The notes under the pieces were generated by a model, which saw only the letters and a program-made list of their open reading frames with translations, searched no databases and was not told where the DNA came from. From an uncultured Hyphomonadaceae bacterium (lineage in GTDB: Bacteria; Pseudomonadota; Alphaproteobacteria; Caulobacterales; Hyphomonadaceae), in assembly GCA_938049795.1 (NCBI GenBank), contig CALLCD010000057.1:1-19032 (forward strand): DNA of 19,032 nucleotides. The letters run 5' to 3'. A program made the translations under genes and the position numbers. This document shows, piece by piece, positions 6,893 through 14,237 of this stretch. The number at the start of each line of letters is the position of its first letter. Position 1 is the stretch's first letter.

Positions 6893-7882
6893 TCAAAACA
6901 CCAGATTGGCCACAAGCGGGCAATGGTCTGACGCTTTCGGATTGCTCCAGCCGACGCCTTGAAGCCGGTAGCCCTTATGACGCTCAGAGCGCCACGGCAC
7001 GCCGGCGCGGATATATTTGACCTCCGCCTGCCGGTTCATAGCGGCCAGTGCGGGCGAGACGAGAATATGGTCGAGCGCGGTGTATTGCGACAAGGGCGCA
7101 TAGTGATGGGACCAGCGCTCAAGCGGATCGGATAGGCAGGCCATGGCGAGATCTTTGGCAAACCCGTCATCTGTCAGCGGGGCGAGCCCGTGCGCTGTGT
7201 CGCGGGCCCCATCAATTTCGAGATAATCATTCAAATCTCCCAAAATGGCCCATTTTGCGCGGGCGGGCGTTTCGAAGCGCGCCTCGATCAGTTTGCGCAC
7301 AGCCAGTGCTTCGACCTGACGGACAGGGCGGGTCTTTTTGCGTCCGCCATGCATGGATTTGAAATGACAGACAAACAGTGTGAGCGCCTGACCGTCCTTG
7401 ATCACATCAAGCTCGAGACAATCGCGCCGGAAAATACGCTCATTGCGGTGCGTTTTTGGCGGCGGAGTAATGTCCAGATCGACAAAGCGCAGCGCGGCAT
7501 GGCTTGTGCGGCGAGCAATTTCGAGCCGTGACAGGACGCCGACATCAATCCCGCGCAGATCATTGCCTTCGTGCAGGATATGATGGTCATAAGGCCGATC
7601 GCTCCAGCGGCTGAGATATTTGTCATGAAACTGGGTGAGCGTGACGAGGTTCTCGACCTCTTGCAAGGCGCACACATCCGCGCGCGTGGCCACGAGCGCC
7701 TGAGCGGTCAATGTGCGGTCATCTTCGGACAAGACATCAAACACGCGAGCGACAGCCTCGGCCTGCGCCTGATCGGACACCGCAGTTAGCTTCCCGCGCA
7801 GATCCTTGACCCCCGCCGCCTTGAACTGGCACCGCATAAGCAGGTTTTCAGCATTGAACGTGGCAAGACGCAGAACAGGCAT
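6893..7882 (-). CDS. Endonuclease/exonuclease/phosphatase (EEP) family protein
   Basis: A 329-residue protein with the DNase I / AP-endonuclease-like EEP fold, whose members hydrolyse phosphodiester or phosphomonoester bonds with a divalent metal. All signature positions are present: LATFNAENL (6-14, Asn), LQEVEN with metal ligand Glu75, CHFKSMHGG (His173), ILGDLNDYLE (Asp216, Asn218), LDHILVS (Asp271) and the terminal ASDHCPLVANL (Asp319-His320). No signal peptide is visible, so it is probably cytoplasmic. The substrate (nucleic acid, lipid or other phosphate ester) cannot be told. The best start is ATG at 7880-7882, right before the first beta strand, although its SD is weak (TTAGG, very close). 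It lies 40 bases after the small membrane protein gene. Confidence 0.88.
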   Translation of the reverse strand: MPVLRLATFNAENLLMRCQFKAAGVKDLRGKLTAVSDQAQAEAVARVFDVLSEDDRTLTAQALVATRADVCALQEVENLVTLTQFHDKYLSRWSDRPYDHHILHEGNDLRGIDVGVLSRLEIARRTSHAALRFVDLDITPPPKTHRNERIFRRDCLELDVIKDGQALTLFVCHFKSMHGGRKKTRPVRQVEALAVRKLIEARFETPARAKWAILGDLNDYLEIDGARDTAHGLAPLTDDGFAKDLAMACLSDPLERWSHHYAPLSQYTALDHILVSPALAAMNRQAEVKYIRAGVPWRSERHKGYRLQGVGWSNPKASDHCPLVANLVF

Positions 7883-7922
7883 ACGCCTAACGGACTGCGA
7901 ATTGCCCTCCCCGTCAACCGGC

Positions 7923-8327
7923 CTATTGCGTTGCGGCCGCCGCGCGTAGCTTGAGCTGGTTCCAATAAAGCTGCAGGCCGCAATAGGCGATCACAATGCC
8001 CAGATTGGCCGAGACCAGCGTGCCCATGGATTCGGCCCGCACGGGCACAATCAACAGATCAACAAAGCTCGCAAAGGCCAAGGTCAGCATCGCCGCCATG
8101 CCGCGTCGGCGCAATCCAATGGTAAAGGCGAGCCACAAGGTCAGCGAACAGAACGCAACCAGCCGGAAAATATGGTCCTGATAGGCCAGCCCGGTATCGG
8201 ACGCCGAGGTGTAAACCATCGCCTGAATGGCAACAAAAATAGCCAGGAGTCCGGTGACGCCTTTGGCGATCATTTGCCAACTGCGCGGGATCGCCTCGGT
8301 TGAAAGGTCCGCTGTGTGCTCTGTCAT
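7923..8327 (-). CDS. Small integral membrane protein, four predicted helices
   Basis: I do not recognise this 134-residue protein. A short polar N-terminus (MTEHTADLSTEAIPRS) is followed by four hydrophobic segments at about residues 20-40, 54-72, 76-95 and 105-125. Positively charged residues (LRRRG) sit between helices 2 and 3. The start is ATG at 8325-8327 because GGAAGGTGGAGA lies just upstream; the frame extends seven codons further but that start would lose the SD. It stands alone between motA and the EEP gene, separated from them by 98 and 40 bases. No function is proposed. Confidence 0.75.
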   Translation of the reverse strand: MTEHTADLSTEAIPRSWQMIAKGVTGLLAIFVAIQAMVYTSASDTGLAYQDHIFRLVAFCSLTLWLAFTIGLRRRGMAAMLTLAFASFVDLLIVPVRAESMGTLVSANLGIVIAYCGLQLYWNQLKLRAAAATQ

Positions 8328-8425
8328 GATTGTCTCCACCTTCCTCAATCAATCGCCAGATAATCATGCACGCCTTGCTGAGCGCTTAAACCGATTAACG
8401 CAATTTGATCGATTGGACCAAAAAG

Positions 8426-9307
8426 TCAGGCGGCCCGTCCTGTTTTTGCTGTCTGGAACCGCGCAGCCTGTATCGCATGCATGACCGCATCCGGTTCAGG
8501 CCTCAAATCCGACGGCACAGCCGCACGCCCAAGTTCGATTGCGGCCAGAGGCGACATGCCTGCCGCATAGGCGGATAAGACCGCACCCGTGACCTCGAGA
8601 AACGCCTCTTCCTCTTCGACAATCTGGCCAAACCGCGTGGCAACAGGGCCAACCACGCCATAAGCGAGAAAGACGCCAAGGAACGTGCCGAGCAACGCCG
8701 CCGCGATCATACCGCCAATCACAGTTGGGGATTGATCGATCACCCCCATCGCCCGAATGATCCCAATCACAGCGGCAACAATACCGAGCGCGGGCAAAGC
8801 ATCAGCAATCATGTGCAAGGCCGACACTGCGCGCAGCCGGGCCTCGGTATGGGCCTCAATTCGCTGCTCCATCGCCGCTTCGGCCCGTCTGGGGTCGGCC
8901 AGATCAAGCGCCATGAGGCGGAATGTATCGCAGATCAGATCGCGGGGCGCATCCGTCTTCAGAATGTCAGGCGCGCTCTGGAAGGCAACCGTTTTGGCAG
9001 GTGTTTCGATCTCGGCCTCAATCGCCACAAGACCGCCCTGTCGCGCGCGGCGGGTGAGATCATGGAGCAGAACGAAAAGGGAGACATAATCCGCCCGTTT
9101 CCATTTCGGTCCTGCAATTACTCGCCAAAAACCGGACAAGGCCTCAGCCGCAACCGAGGGGGCATTGCTGATAATTAATATTCCAAATGCCGCACCACAG
9201 ATCAGAAACAGTTCAAATGGCAGCGCCGCCAAAGCACCACCACCGACCGCGAAAAGCGCCCCAAAAACCAATACAATCAAGGCAATAAGCCCAGCAACCT
9301 GAATCAA
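8426..9307 (-). CDS. motA: Flagellar motor stator protein MotA
   Basis: MotA forms, with MotB, the proton-driven stator of the flagellar motor in the inner membrane. The 293 residues show four membrane helices with a large cytoplasmic loop. Key residues known from E. coli are in place almost without shift: Pro172 in DALPALGIVAAVIGIIRAMG and Pro221 in GTFLGVFLAYGVVGPVA, and the torque-generating loop residues Arg89 and Glu97 in RRARQGGLVAIEAEIE. The start is TTG at 9305-9307: no ATG exists before the upstream in-frame stop, and GAGGA lies at correct distance. The hydrophobic N-terminus begins right there. motB is not adjacent, a situation also known in Caulobacter. Sodium versus proton use depends on MotB and cannot be judged. 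Confidence 0.94.
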   Translation of the reverse strand: MIQVAGLIALIVLVFGALFAVGGGALAALPFELFLICGAAFGILIISNAPSVAAEALSGFWRVIAGPKWKRADYVSLFVLLHDLTRRARQGGLVAIEAEIETPAKTVAFQSAPDILKTDAPRDLICDTFRLMALDLADPRRAEAAMEQRIEAHTEARLRAVSALHMIADALPALGIVAAVIGIIRAMGVIDQSPTVIGGMIAAALLGTFLGVFLAYGVVGPVATRFGQIVEEEEAFLEVTGAVLSAYAAGMSPLAAIELGRAAVPSDLRPEPDAVMHAIQAARFQTAKTGRAA

Positions 9308-9628
9308 ATGCTTATCCTCGCAACCTGTTCAGATGAGATTAAAGCAGAGGATGTTAAACAACCACTTAGCGTCATTGCGAGGGGAAGGTCATTCTGGTAA
9401 TTTTTTGAAAGACGTTTTCAAAGACGTGTGCAAAATAAAGCGGGAAGGTTTGATAAGGATAGACCCCAGAAACAGCGCTTTTGCGACATGATCTATCAGG
9501 TCTACCGCAAGCGTATCGGCCGCAATAAAAATGCTACGCAGTTGTGTGGGTGGCGTTAAACTTGAATTGGTAATAAAACATTAAGCAAATGTCTGAATAA
9601 TTTGCGTAAATTCTACAGGAGTTACCCC
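9308..9628. other. AT-richer spacer between motA and a divergent secreted-protein gene
   Basis: This 321-base stretch is clearly richer in A/T than its surroundings and must hold the two divergent promoters. I see no clear -35/-10 pair. It contains the inverted repeat at 9404-9422. On the plus strand there are two tandem small frames, 9351-9491 (46 codons) and 9488-9559 (23 codons), which overlap as ATGA. Neither has a well-spaced ribosome binding site, so they are not called as genes. Confidence 0.5.
9404..9422. repeat. 7-bp inverted repeat, possible operator
   Basis: TTTGAAA (9404-9410) and TTTCAAA (9416-9422) form a perfect inverted repeat with a 5-base centre (GACGT). AAAGACGT also occurs twice (9408-9415 and 9420-9427) as a direct repeat. 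The site lies about 100 bases before motA and about 205 before the divergent gene. It could bind a dimeric regulator; there is no other support. Confidence 0.3.
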
Positions 9629-10111
9629 ATGAAAACACTATTTGCCACTCTTGTATTGGCCTCCAGCGCAGTCACGGCATCGGCCCAGCAATATGCCGCG
9701 AATGATTATCGGGTCTGCCCGCAACCCCAGACACAAAAGGGTCTGACCGTGGTTGAGAGCGTCTGCGGGAAGATCACCCGTCCAGACTTTACGCCCGGCA
9801 CAATTTCGAGCCTTGCCGAGCTTGAAGGCGCGCAAGCCGAACGCGATGGGTTCAAACAGCGCGTGGCCGATTATGGCACATGTATCAACGAATTTATCAA
9901 CTCCTATCGCCGCCCCGGTGGAGACGCCTCCTCGTCCGCTCCGGATGAAGCCGCTTGCGCACATGCTTGGGCCGAGGATCAGGTCACCCAATCGGTTGTC
10001 GAATATGGCCGGACCTGTGTCGAGTTCTCCAACCGCTCGATCACGGACGCCAATATCGAGCCTTGGAGCGGATCATGCTATCCTGAAGCCAGCGGCGGCG
10101 GCCACGGCTAG
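9629..10111 (+). CDS. Secreted six-cysteine protein of unknown function
   Basis: A 160-residue protein with a textbook signal peptide, MKTLFATLVLASSAVTASA, likely cut before QQYAAND. The mature part has six cysteines (contexts RVCPQ, SVCGK, GTCIN, AACAH, RTCVE, GSCYP), which suggests up to three disulfides in the periplasm or outside the cell. The C-terminus is Gly/His-rich (SGGGHG). The start is ATG at 9629-9631 because AGGAG lies 7 bases upstream; a TTG at 9602 is in frame but precedes the SD. I do not recognise the family. It is separated from the MFS gene by 60 bases on the same strand, and a terminator-like hairpin follows inside that gene. Confidence 0.82.
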   Translation: MKTLFATLVLASSAVTASAQQYAANDYRVCPQPQTQKGLTVVESVCGKITRPDFTPGTISSLAELEGAQAERDGFKQRVADYGTCINEFINSYRRPGGDASSSAPDEAACAHAWAEDQVTQSVVEYGRTCVEFSNRSITDANIEPWSGSCYPEASGGGHG

Positions 10112-10171
10112 TTACGGCCAAGGCGGGCGCGCCAAGCTTGATCTTTGCCGCAAGGCGGTAGATGAGAGGGC

Positions 10172-11461
10172 ATGAGCGGCGCGACAGATACCATAACAAA
10201 CAAAGCACCTCCGCCAGATCGCAGGGGTGCTTTTTCTTTATTGTTCGTGTCATTGCTGGCGATTGGCGCGGGCAATACGATGCTCATCGCCGCTGTGCTC
10301 CCGCCAATGACGCGCGAACTGGGCATGCCGGACTGGATGGCGGGCGCGATTTTCTCATTGTCAGCGGCGCTGTGGACGGCATCGAGCCCGTTCTGGGGCA
10401 AGAAGTCGAGCCAGTGGGGACGCCGCCCTGTCGCGGCTTTAGGGCTGGCGGGATATGCGCTGTCCATGCTGCTGTTTGGCTGTTTTGGCTGGCTGGCGAT
10501 GAACGGGCATATTACGGGCGCGTTTGTCATCTTCGGCTGCCTGTTGCTCTCGCGCTCGTTTTTCGGCCTGATTGGCTCAGGCGCAAGCCCTGCCGCCCAA
10601 GCCTATGTCGCCGACCGGACAAGCCCTGAAGACCGGACGAAAGAGATTGCATCCGTCACCTCGGGCTTTAGCGTCGGCGCGGTGGCTGGACCGGCCTTTG
10701 CGGCGGCGATGGTGGCGGTGTTCGGACTGCTCAGCCCCGTCTTCTTCACCTGCATGCTGGCGGCGGCCATGTCTGTCCTGCTCTACACCCGCCTGCCGGA
10801 GAAGACCCCGCCCGTCCCGACGCCCGAACAGAAGAAAGCGAGCGCAGCGGACGCCAAGGGGCTGTGGCGCGACAGCCGCGTTCTGCCCTTTCTGATCTAT
10901 GCGGTAGGGCTGTCGCTCGTAACAGGCGTTCTGACCCAGACCTTCATTTTTGCCGTCATGGACAAGATGGGCGTCTCGGGCGAAGCGGCGGCGCAATTTA
11001 CGGCGCCCGCTTTCTCCGCTGGCGCGGTCGGCACATTGATTGCCCAGCTTGTGATCATTCCGCGTCTGCGCATTTCCAATCGCTCGCTGATGGTGGTCGG
11101 CGCGCTGATGCTGGCCACGGGCGCACTGATGATTGTGCCGACGGAAGCGTTTGCCGTGCTGATTTCGGCGCAGTTTCTGGTGGGCATGGGGCAAGGGCTG
11201 GCAAGACCGGGCTTTTCAAGCGGCGCATCGCTCGCGGTGGGACCGGCCATGCAGGGCAATGTCGCAGGGCTTGTGATTTCGGCAAACGGGATGGGCTTTA
11301 TCGTCTCGCCGTTTTTCGGGCCGTTTATCTATCAATATGTCGGCCAGAGCCTGCCCTTCCTGATGGCGGCGGGGCTGCTTGTGTGTCTGGCGCTGTTTGC
11401 ACGATTTGCGCTGCCCGCGGTCGATATTGTCAGCGAGGCAACGCCGCCCGATGCGGGTTAA
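10172..11461 (+). CDS. Major facilitator superfamily transporter (DHA1-like exporter)
   Basis: This 429-residue inner-membrane protein has about 12 hydrophobic helices and a cytoplasmic loop in the middle (LPEKTPPVPTPEQKKASAA). MFS motif A is present between helices 2 and 3 as GKKSSQWGRRPVAALG (76-91). A second signature, GSGASPAAQAYVADRT, lies around residues 135-150 and resembles the TetA/drug-exporter group. The substrate is unknown. The ATG at 10172-10174 has GAGAGGG only a few bases upstream, closer than ideal. Codons 11-24 coincide with a terminator-like hairpin plus T-rich tract, so full-length transcription may be attenuated. The stop codon overlaps that of the convergent transglycosylase gene by 4 bases. 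Confidence 0.88.
   Translation: MSGATDTITNKAPPPDRRGAFSLLFVSLLAIGAGNTMLIAAVLPPMTRELGMPDWMAGAIFSLSAALWTASSPFWGKKSSQWGRRPVAALGLAGYALSMLLFGCFGWLAMNGHITGAFVIFGCLLLSRSFFGLIGSGASPAAQAYVADRTSPEDRTKEIASVTSGFSVGAVAGPAFAAAMVAVFGLLSPVFFTCMLAAAMSVLLYTRLPEKTPPVPTPEQKKASAADAKGLWRDSRVLPFLIYAVGLSLVTGVLTQTFIFAVMDKMGVSGEAAAQFTAPAFSAGAVGTLIAQLVIIPRLRISNRSLMVVGALMLATGALMIVPTEAFAVLISAQFLVGMGQGLARPGFSSGASLAVGPAMQGNVAGLVISANGMGFIVSPFFGPFIYQYVGQSLPFLMAAGLLVCLALFARFALPAVDIVSEATPPDAG
10202..10240 (+). terminator. Terminator-like hairpin inside the start of the MFS gene
   Basis: AAAGCACCTC (10202-10211) pairs with GGGGTGCTTT (10224-10233), a 10-bp stem with one G-T pair and a 12-base loop. The 3' arm runs straight into a T-rich tract (10231-10240, TTTTTCTTTA). 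This has the form of an intrinsic terminator, about 90 bases after the stop of the secreted six-cysteine gene but already inside the MFS reading frame. It may end that transcript or act as an attenuator for the exporter. Confidence 0.5.
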
Positions 11462-12801
11462 CCGGCGGCCGACATGACCCGCGCGACAAGCTCTGGCGTG
11501 GGATAGCCGTCCGCAACCAGCCCCTGCGCGCTCTGGAAACGCTGCAAGGCGCGCCGTGTGCGTGAACCCATAATCCCATCCGCCCTGCCTGCCTCGTAGC
11601 CAAGCGCGTTCAGCCCGCTTTGCAGCATAGTCATATCGGCAACAGAGACCTGCGCAAGATGGGTCGGCCAAGGCGCTTGTGGACCGGGGCGTCCGGCAAT
11701 CCCGTCCGACAGAAGGCCGACCGCAAACGCATAAGACAAGGAACGGTTATATTCGAGAAAAGTATCGAAATTGCTGGTCAGGAGATATTTCGGCCCACTG
11801 GCGTCCGCTGGCAACCAGAGACGGGCCTGCTCGGTGTCCTCAAGGGGCACATCGCCGCCATCATAGGCTTGCACACCAAGCGCACGCCACTGGACGAGCG
11901 ACAAGTTGCGACCATCGGAATAGATCAGGTCAAACCCCTCGGGCAAGGACACTTCCACCCCCCAAGACACATCATGGCGATAGCCGACCTGACTGATATA
12001 ATTGGCCGCAGAGCCAAGCGCATCGGCCCGCGAGGCCCAGAGGTCAGGTTGGTTGCCGCCGGAAAAATCGACCGCATATTGCTTGAATGTGGTCGGCATA
12101 AACTGGGTCTGGCCCATCGCACCGGCCCAACCGGCGACCAATTGCTCGCGCGAGACGCGGCCCTGCTCGATCAGCTCCATTGTGGCGAGCAGTTCGGTTT
12201 CCGCCAAAGTCCGGCGACGGCCTTCAGTGGCCATATTGATCAGCGTTTCGGGGCCATCGAAATTGCCCATATAGCCGCCATAGCTGGTCTCCATGCCCCA
12301 GATTGCGGCGACGGTTTCGCCATCAACACCAAAGCGGTCCTCGATCTCGGCAAACAAGACCGCTTCCTCGGCAACGCGTGTGGCGCCGGTGTCAATGTTT
12401 CCGGCGCTGACGGCAGTGGCGAGATACTCCCAGACGGGCTTGGCGAACTCGGCCTGCGAGGAGACGCTGCTGGAGCTTTTCGAAGGTGAGGATGGCAAAT
12501 AGGCGTCGAGCGGTTTGGCGTCACGCAAGACCTCATAGACGACCATCGGATTGCGTCCGGCCTGCATCGCGCGCTGGGCAAAATCATTGCGCCACGCATC
12601 AAGGCCGGCATGGCCGGAGGTTTCAAACGGCGGAATGGAGAAGGATTGGGTCGGCAAGGGCGGCGCAGCAGGACGGCTCGGCGCGGTCGGGATGACGGCG
12701 GGGATCTGCTCGGTCAATTGCGGCTCGGGGCTGGCGCCGGTCGCACATGCGCCGAGCAAGACGATAAAGCTCGCAAATTTCACACCCGTATTACACAACA
12801 T
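11458..12801 (-). CDS. Lytic murein transglycosylase lipoprotein (MltB-like) with peptidoglycan-binding domain
   Basis: This enzyme cleaves the glycan strand of peptidoglycan, producing 1,6-anhydro ends, in the periplasm. The N-terminus is a lipoprotein signal with lipobox LLGAC (Cys19), then a Pro/Thr-rich linker to about residue 60. The SLT family 3 catalytic domain covers about 65-370; catalytic Glu171 lies in IWGMETSYGGYMG, and GWAGAMGQTQFMPTTF (224-239) is the second hallmark. A PG_binding_1 domain closes the protein (about 385-447, DGIMGSRTRRALQRFQ). A serine-rich insert (SSPSKSSSSVSS) sits around residues 104-115. The ATG is preceded by AGGGA. It runs divergently from rpmJ and convergently into the MFS gene. 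Its domain order is typical of alphaproteobacterial MltB-like enzymes. Confidence 0.95.
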   Translation of the reverse strand: MLCNTGVKFASFIVLLGACATGASPEPQLTEQIPAVIPTAPSRPAAPPLPTQSFSIPPFETSGHAGLDAWRNDFAQRAMQAGRNPMVVYEVLRDAKPLDAYLPSSPSKSSSSVSSQAEFAKPVWEYLATAVSAGNIDTGATRVAEEAVLFAEIEDRFGVDGETVAAIWGMETSYGGYMGNFDGPETLINMATEGRRRTLAETELLATMELIEQGRVSREQLVAGWAGAMGQTQFMPTTFKQYAVDFSGGNQPDLWASRADALGSAANYISQVGYRHDVSWGVEVSLPEGFDLIYSDGRNLSLVQWRALGVQAYDGGDVPLEDTEQARLWLPADASGPKYLLTSNFDTFLEYNRSLSYAFAVGLLSDGIAGRPGPQAPWPTHLAQVSVADMTMLQSGLNALGYEAGRADGIMGSRTRRALQRFQSAQGLVADGYPTPELVARVMSAAG

Positions 12802-12846
12802 GGCACATCCCTGTTTTCCAATTCACCCAAACCGTGTCCGCGTAGA

Positions 12847-12873
12847 TTGACTTCGGCGAGACACTGCTATATC
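12847..12873 (+). promoter_or_regulatory. Strong housekeeping-type promoter of rpmJ
   Basis: TTGACTT (12847-12853), 12 bases, then GCTATATC (12866-12873). The -10 element fits the Caulobacter sigma-73 consensus GCTANAWC at every position, and the -35 fits TTGACGS in its first five bases. Transcription would begin near 12880, about 38 bases before rpmJ. Confidence 0.7.
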
Positions 12874-12917
12874 CACCGCGCTCTTGAAGAAACTACCCGA
12901 AAAAGGCTGGGCCTCAA

Positions 12918-13043
12918 ATGAAAGTCCGTTCATCACTTAAAGCCCTCAAAGCACGTCACCGCGATTGTAAGATCGTAAGACGTAAAGGACGGGTTTATGT
13001 CATCAACAAGACCAACCCCCGCTTTAAAGCAAAACAGGCCTAA
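12918..13043 (+). CDS. rpmJ: 50S ribosomal protein L36 (cysteine-poor type)
   Basis: L36 is the smallest protein of the large ribosomal subunit. The 41-residue product begins MKVRSSLKALKARHRDC and ends VYVINKTNPRFKAKQA, the well-known alphaproteobacterial form. It has a single Cys and lacks the CxxC...C...H zinc site of classical L36, so it should work without zinc. Many alphaproteobacteria have only this form, so it is probably the main copy and not a stress paralogue. A strong promoter lies about 45 bases upstream. A weak AAAGG is the only SD-like sequence. It is followed after 33 bases by a HAD phosphatase gene that may be co-transcribed. Confidence 0.95.
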   Translation: MKVRSSLKALKARHRDCKIVRRKGRVYVINKTNPRFKAKQA

Positions 13044-13076
13044 GCAAAGTGTGAACGGCGCGCGGATTTTTGGAAG

Positions 13077-13688
13077 ATGCGCGTCCGGTTTGTACTTTGG
13101 GATCTGGGTCGGGTTCTCATAGATTGGGAGCCCGAACGCGCCTATATGGACGCCATACCCGCCCCCAAAGCGCGGCGGGAGTTTCTCGACAATATTTGCA
13201 CAATGGGCTGGCATGGCCGCCATGATGCGGGTGTGAGTTTTGCCGACAATGCCGACGCGCTGATCGCCGACCATCCAGAGCATGAGGCGCTGATCCGGCA
13301 CTGGGGTGCGCATTGGTTTGATATGTTCGACGGCTACATAGACGGCACCCCTGCCCTGTTCGAGCGGCTGGAGGCGACCGGCATCCCTCAATATGCGCTC
13401 TCGAATATGCCCGCTGAGATCTGGCCGGACATGCTGACCGCGTTCCCTTTGCTCGCGCGGTTTGAGGATGTGGTGGTGTCCGGCGTGGAAAAACGCATCA
13501 AGCCGGACCCCGAGATTTACCGCATCGCGCTCGAGCGTATGGGCAATCCGGCACCAGAAACTGTATTTTTCATTGACGATAGCCCCGCCAATATCGACGC
13601 GGCCAAGACACTTGGCTTCCAGACCCATTTGATGAAAAGCGCCGATGGCCTTGAAACGGCCCTGATGCACTATAGACTGCTCTCCTAG
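13077..13688 (+). CDS. HAD-IA family phosphatase
   Basis: A 203-residue cytoplasmic protein of HAD subfamily IA. Motif I is VLWDLGRVLIDW with nucleophile Asp9; the second Asp two residues later, the usual acid/base, is replaced by Gly. This DLG form is normal in YihX-like sugar-phosphate phosphatases (DLGNVIVD). An alpha-helical cap follows (about 15-90). Motif II is ALSNMP, motif III is in EKRIKPDPEIYRIALERMG, and motif IV is FFIDDSPANIDAAKTLGF. The substrate is unknown. The ATG at 13077 is the only possible start after the upstream stop that fits motif I; GGAAG abuts it without spacer, so translation initiation may be weak or coupled to rpmJ 33 bases upstream. Confidence 0.9.
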   Translation: MRVRFVLWDLGRVLIDWEPERAYMDAIPAPKARREFLDNICTMGWHGRHDAGVSFADNADALIADHPEHEALIRHWGAHWFDMFDGYIDGTPALFERLEATGIPQYALSNMPAEIWPDMLTAFPLLARFEDVVVSGVEKRIKPDPEIYRIALERMGNPAPETVFFIDDSPANIDAAKTLGFQTHLMKSADGLETALMHYRLLS

Positions 13689-13706
13689 ACAGCCCGTTTG
13701 GACGCC

Positions 13707-14237
13707 ATGATCAAAGCTTTCATCTTTGCCGCATTTCTGCTCGTCAATGGCGTCGGCTCCGGTCCGTCTGACGAAATGTTCGAGAAATTAAAGACTGCTC
13801 CAAGCGTGCAGGAAGCGGCCCAACCTGAAGCGGACATATTGGCGTCATGGGCCGTCAGCGGGTCGGGCACGGTGGATTTACTGCTCGAACGGGCGCAAAT
13901 GGCCGAACAGGCGGGCGAGTTTGATCTGGCGCGGGCGCTTTATGATCGGATTGTCCTGATCGAACCGGATTTTGTCGAAGGCTGGTATCGCCGCTCGGTC
14001 ATCTTTCTCCAGCAGGAGAATTTGCCCGAAGCGCTGCGGGATCTGAACGAGACGCTGACCCGTGAGCCACGCCATTTTCCGGCCTGGCTCCGGCTTGGCA
14101 ATCTGCTGGAAATGCTGGGTTCGCGCAGTGAAGCGCTTGACGCGTACAAGTCTGCGCTAGATATCCATCCCCATCTTGCTCCTGCCAAACGCGCGGTTGC
14201 GAGGCTTTCTGCCACGACCAAAGGCCAATCTCTGTGA
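13707..14237 (+). CDS. Secreted or membrane-anchored TPR protein
   Basis: A 176-residue protein with an N-terminal hydrophobic stretch (MIKAFIFAAFLLVNGVG) acting as signal peptide or anchor. From about residue 55 to the end it consists of tetratricopeptide-like helical pairs: ERAQMAEQAGEFDLARALYD, then GWYRRSVIFLQQENLPEALRD, then AWLRLGNLLEMLGSRSEALD, each with the A/G-rich turn and a terminal proline in the next link. It should be a protein-protein adaptor in the periplasm. ATG at 13707 is preferred over a TTG nine bases earlier. The gene starts 18 bases after the HAD gene and its stop overlaps the next gene's GTG start as GTGA, so the two are translationally coupled. Confidence 0.85.
   Translation: MIKAFIFAAFLLVNGVGSGPSDEMFEKLKTAPSVQEAAQPEADILASWAVSGSGTVDLLLERAQMAEQAGEFDLARALYDRIVLIEPDFVEGWYRRSVIFLQQENLPEALRDLNETLTREPRHFPAWLRLGNLLEMLGSRSEALDAYKSALDIHPHLAPAKRAVARLSATTKGQSL

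Noticed and set aside
6726..6923. 65-codon minus-strand frame in the spacer after the EEP gene.
   Set aside because: TTG start inside the EEP gene, no SD, no recognisable protein features. It probably arises by chance.
8384..8402. Pair of TTAA elements (TTAAACCGATTAACG) that resembles a CtrA box.
   Set aside because: The spacing is 5 instead of the 7 bases expected for TTAA-N7-TTAA, so it is not called.
8421..8450. Possible bidirectional terminator at the motA end (short CAGG/CCTG stem between A and T tracts).
   Set aside because: Only four base pairs followed by mismatches, and half of it lies in the motA coding end.
12933..13670. 245-codon minus-strand frame opposite rpmJ and the HAD phosphatase.
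   Set aside because: Both opposite genes are certain, and the frame has no family features.
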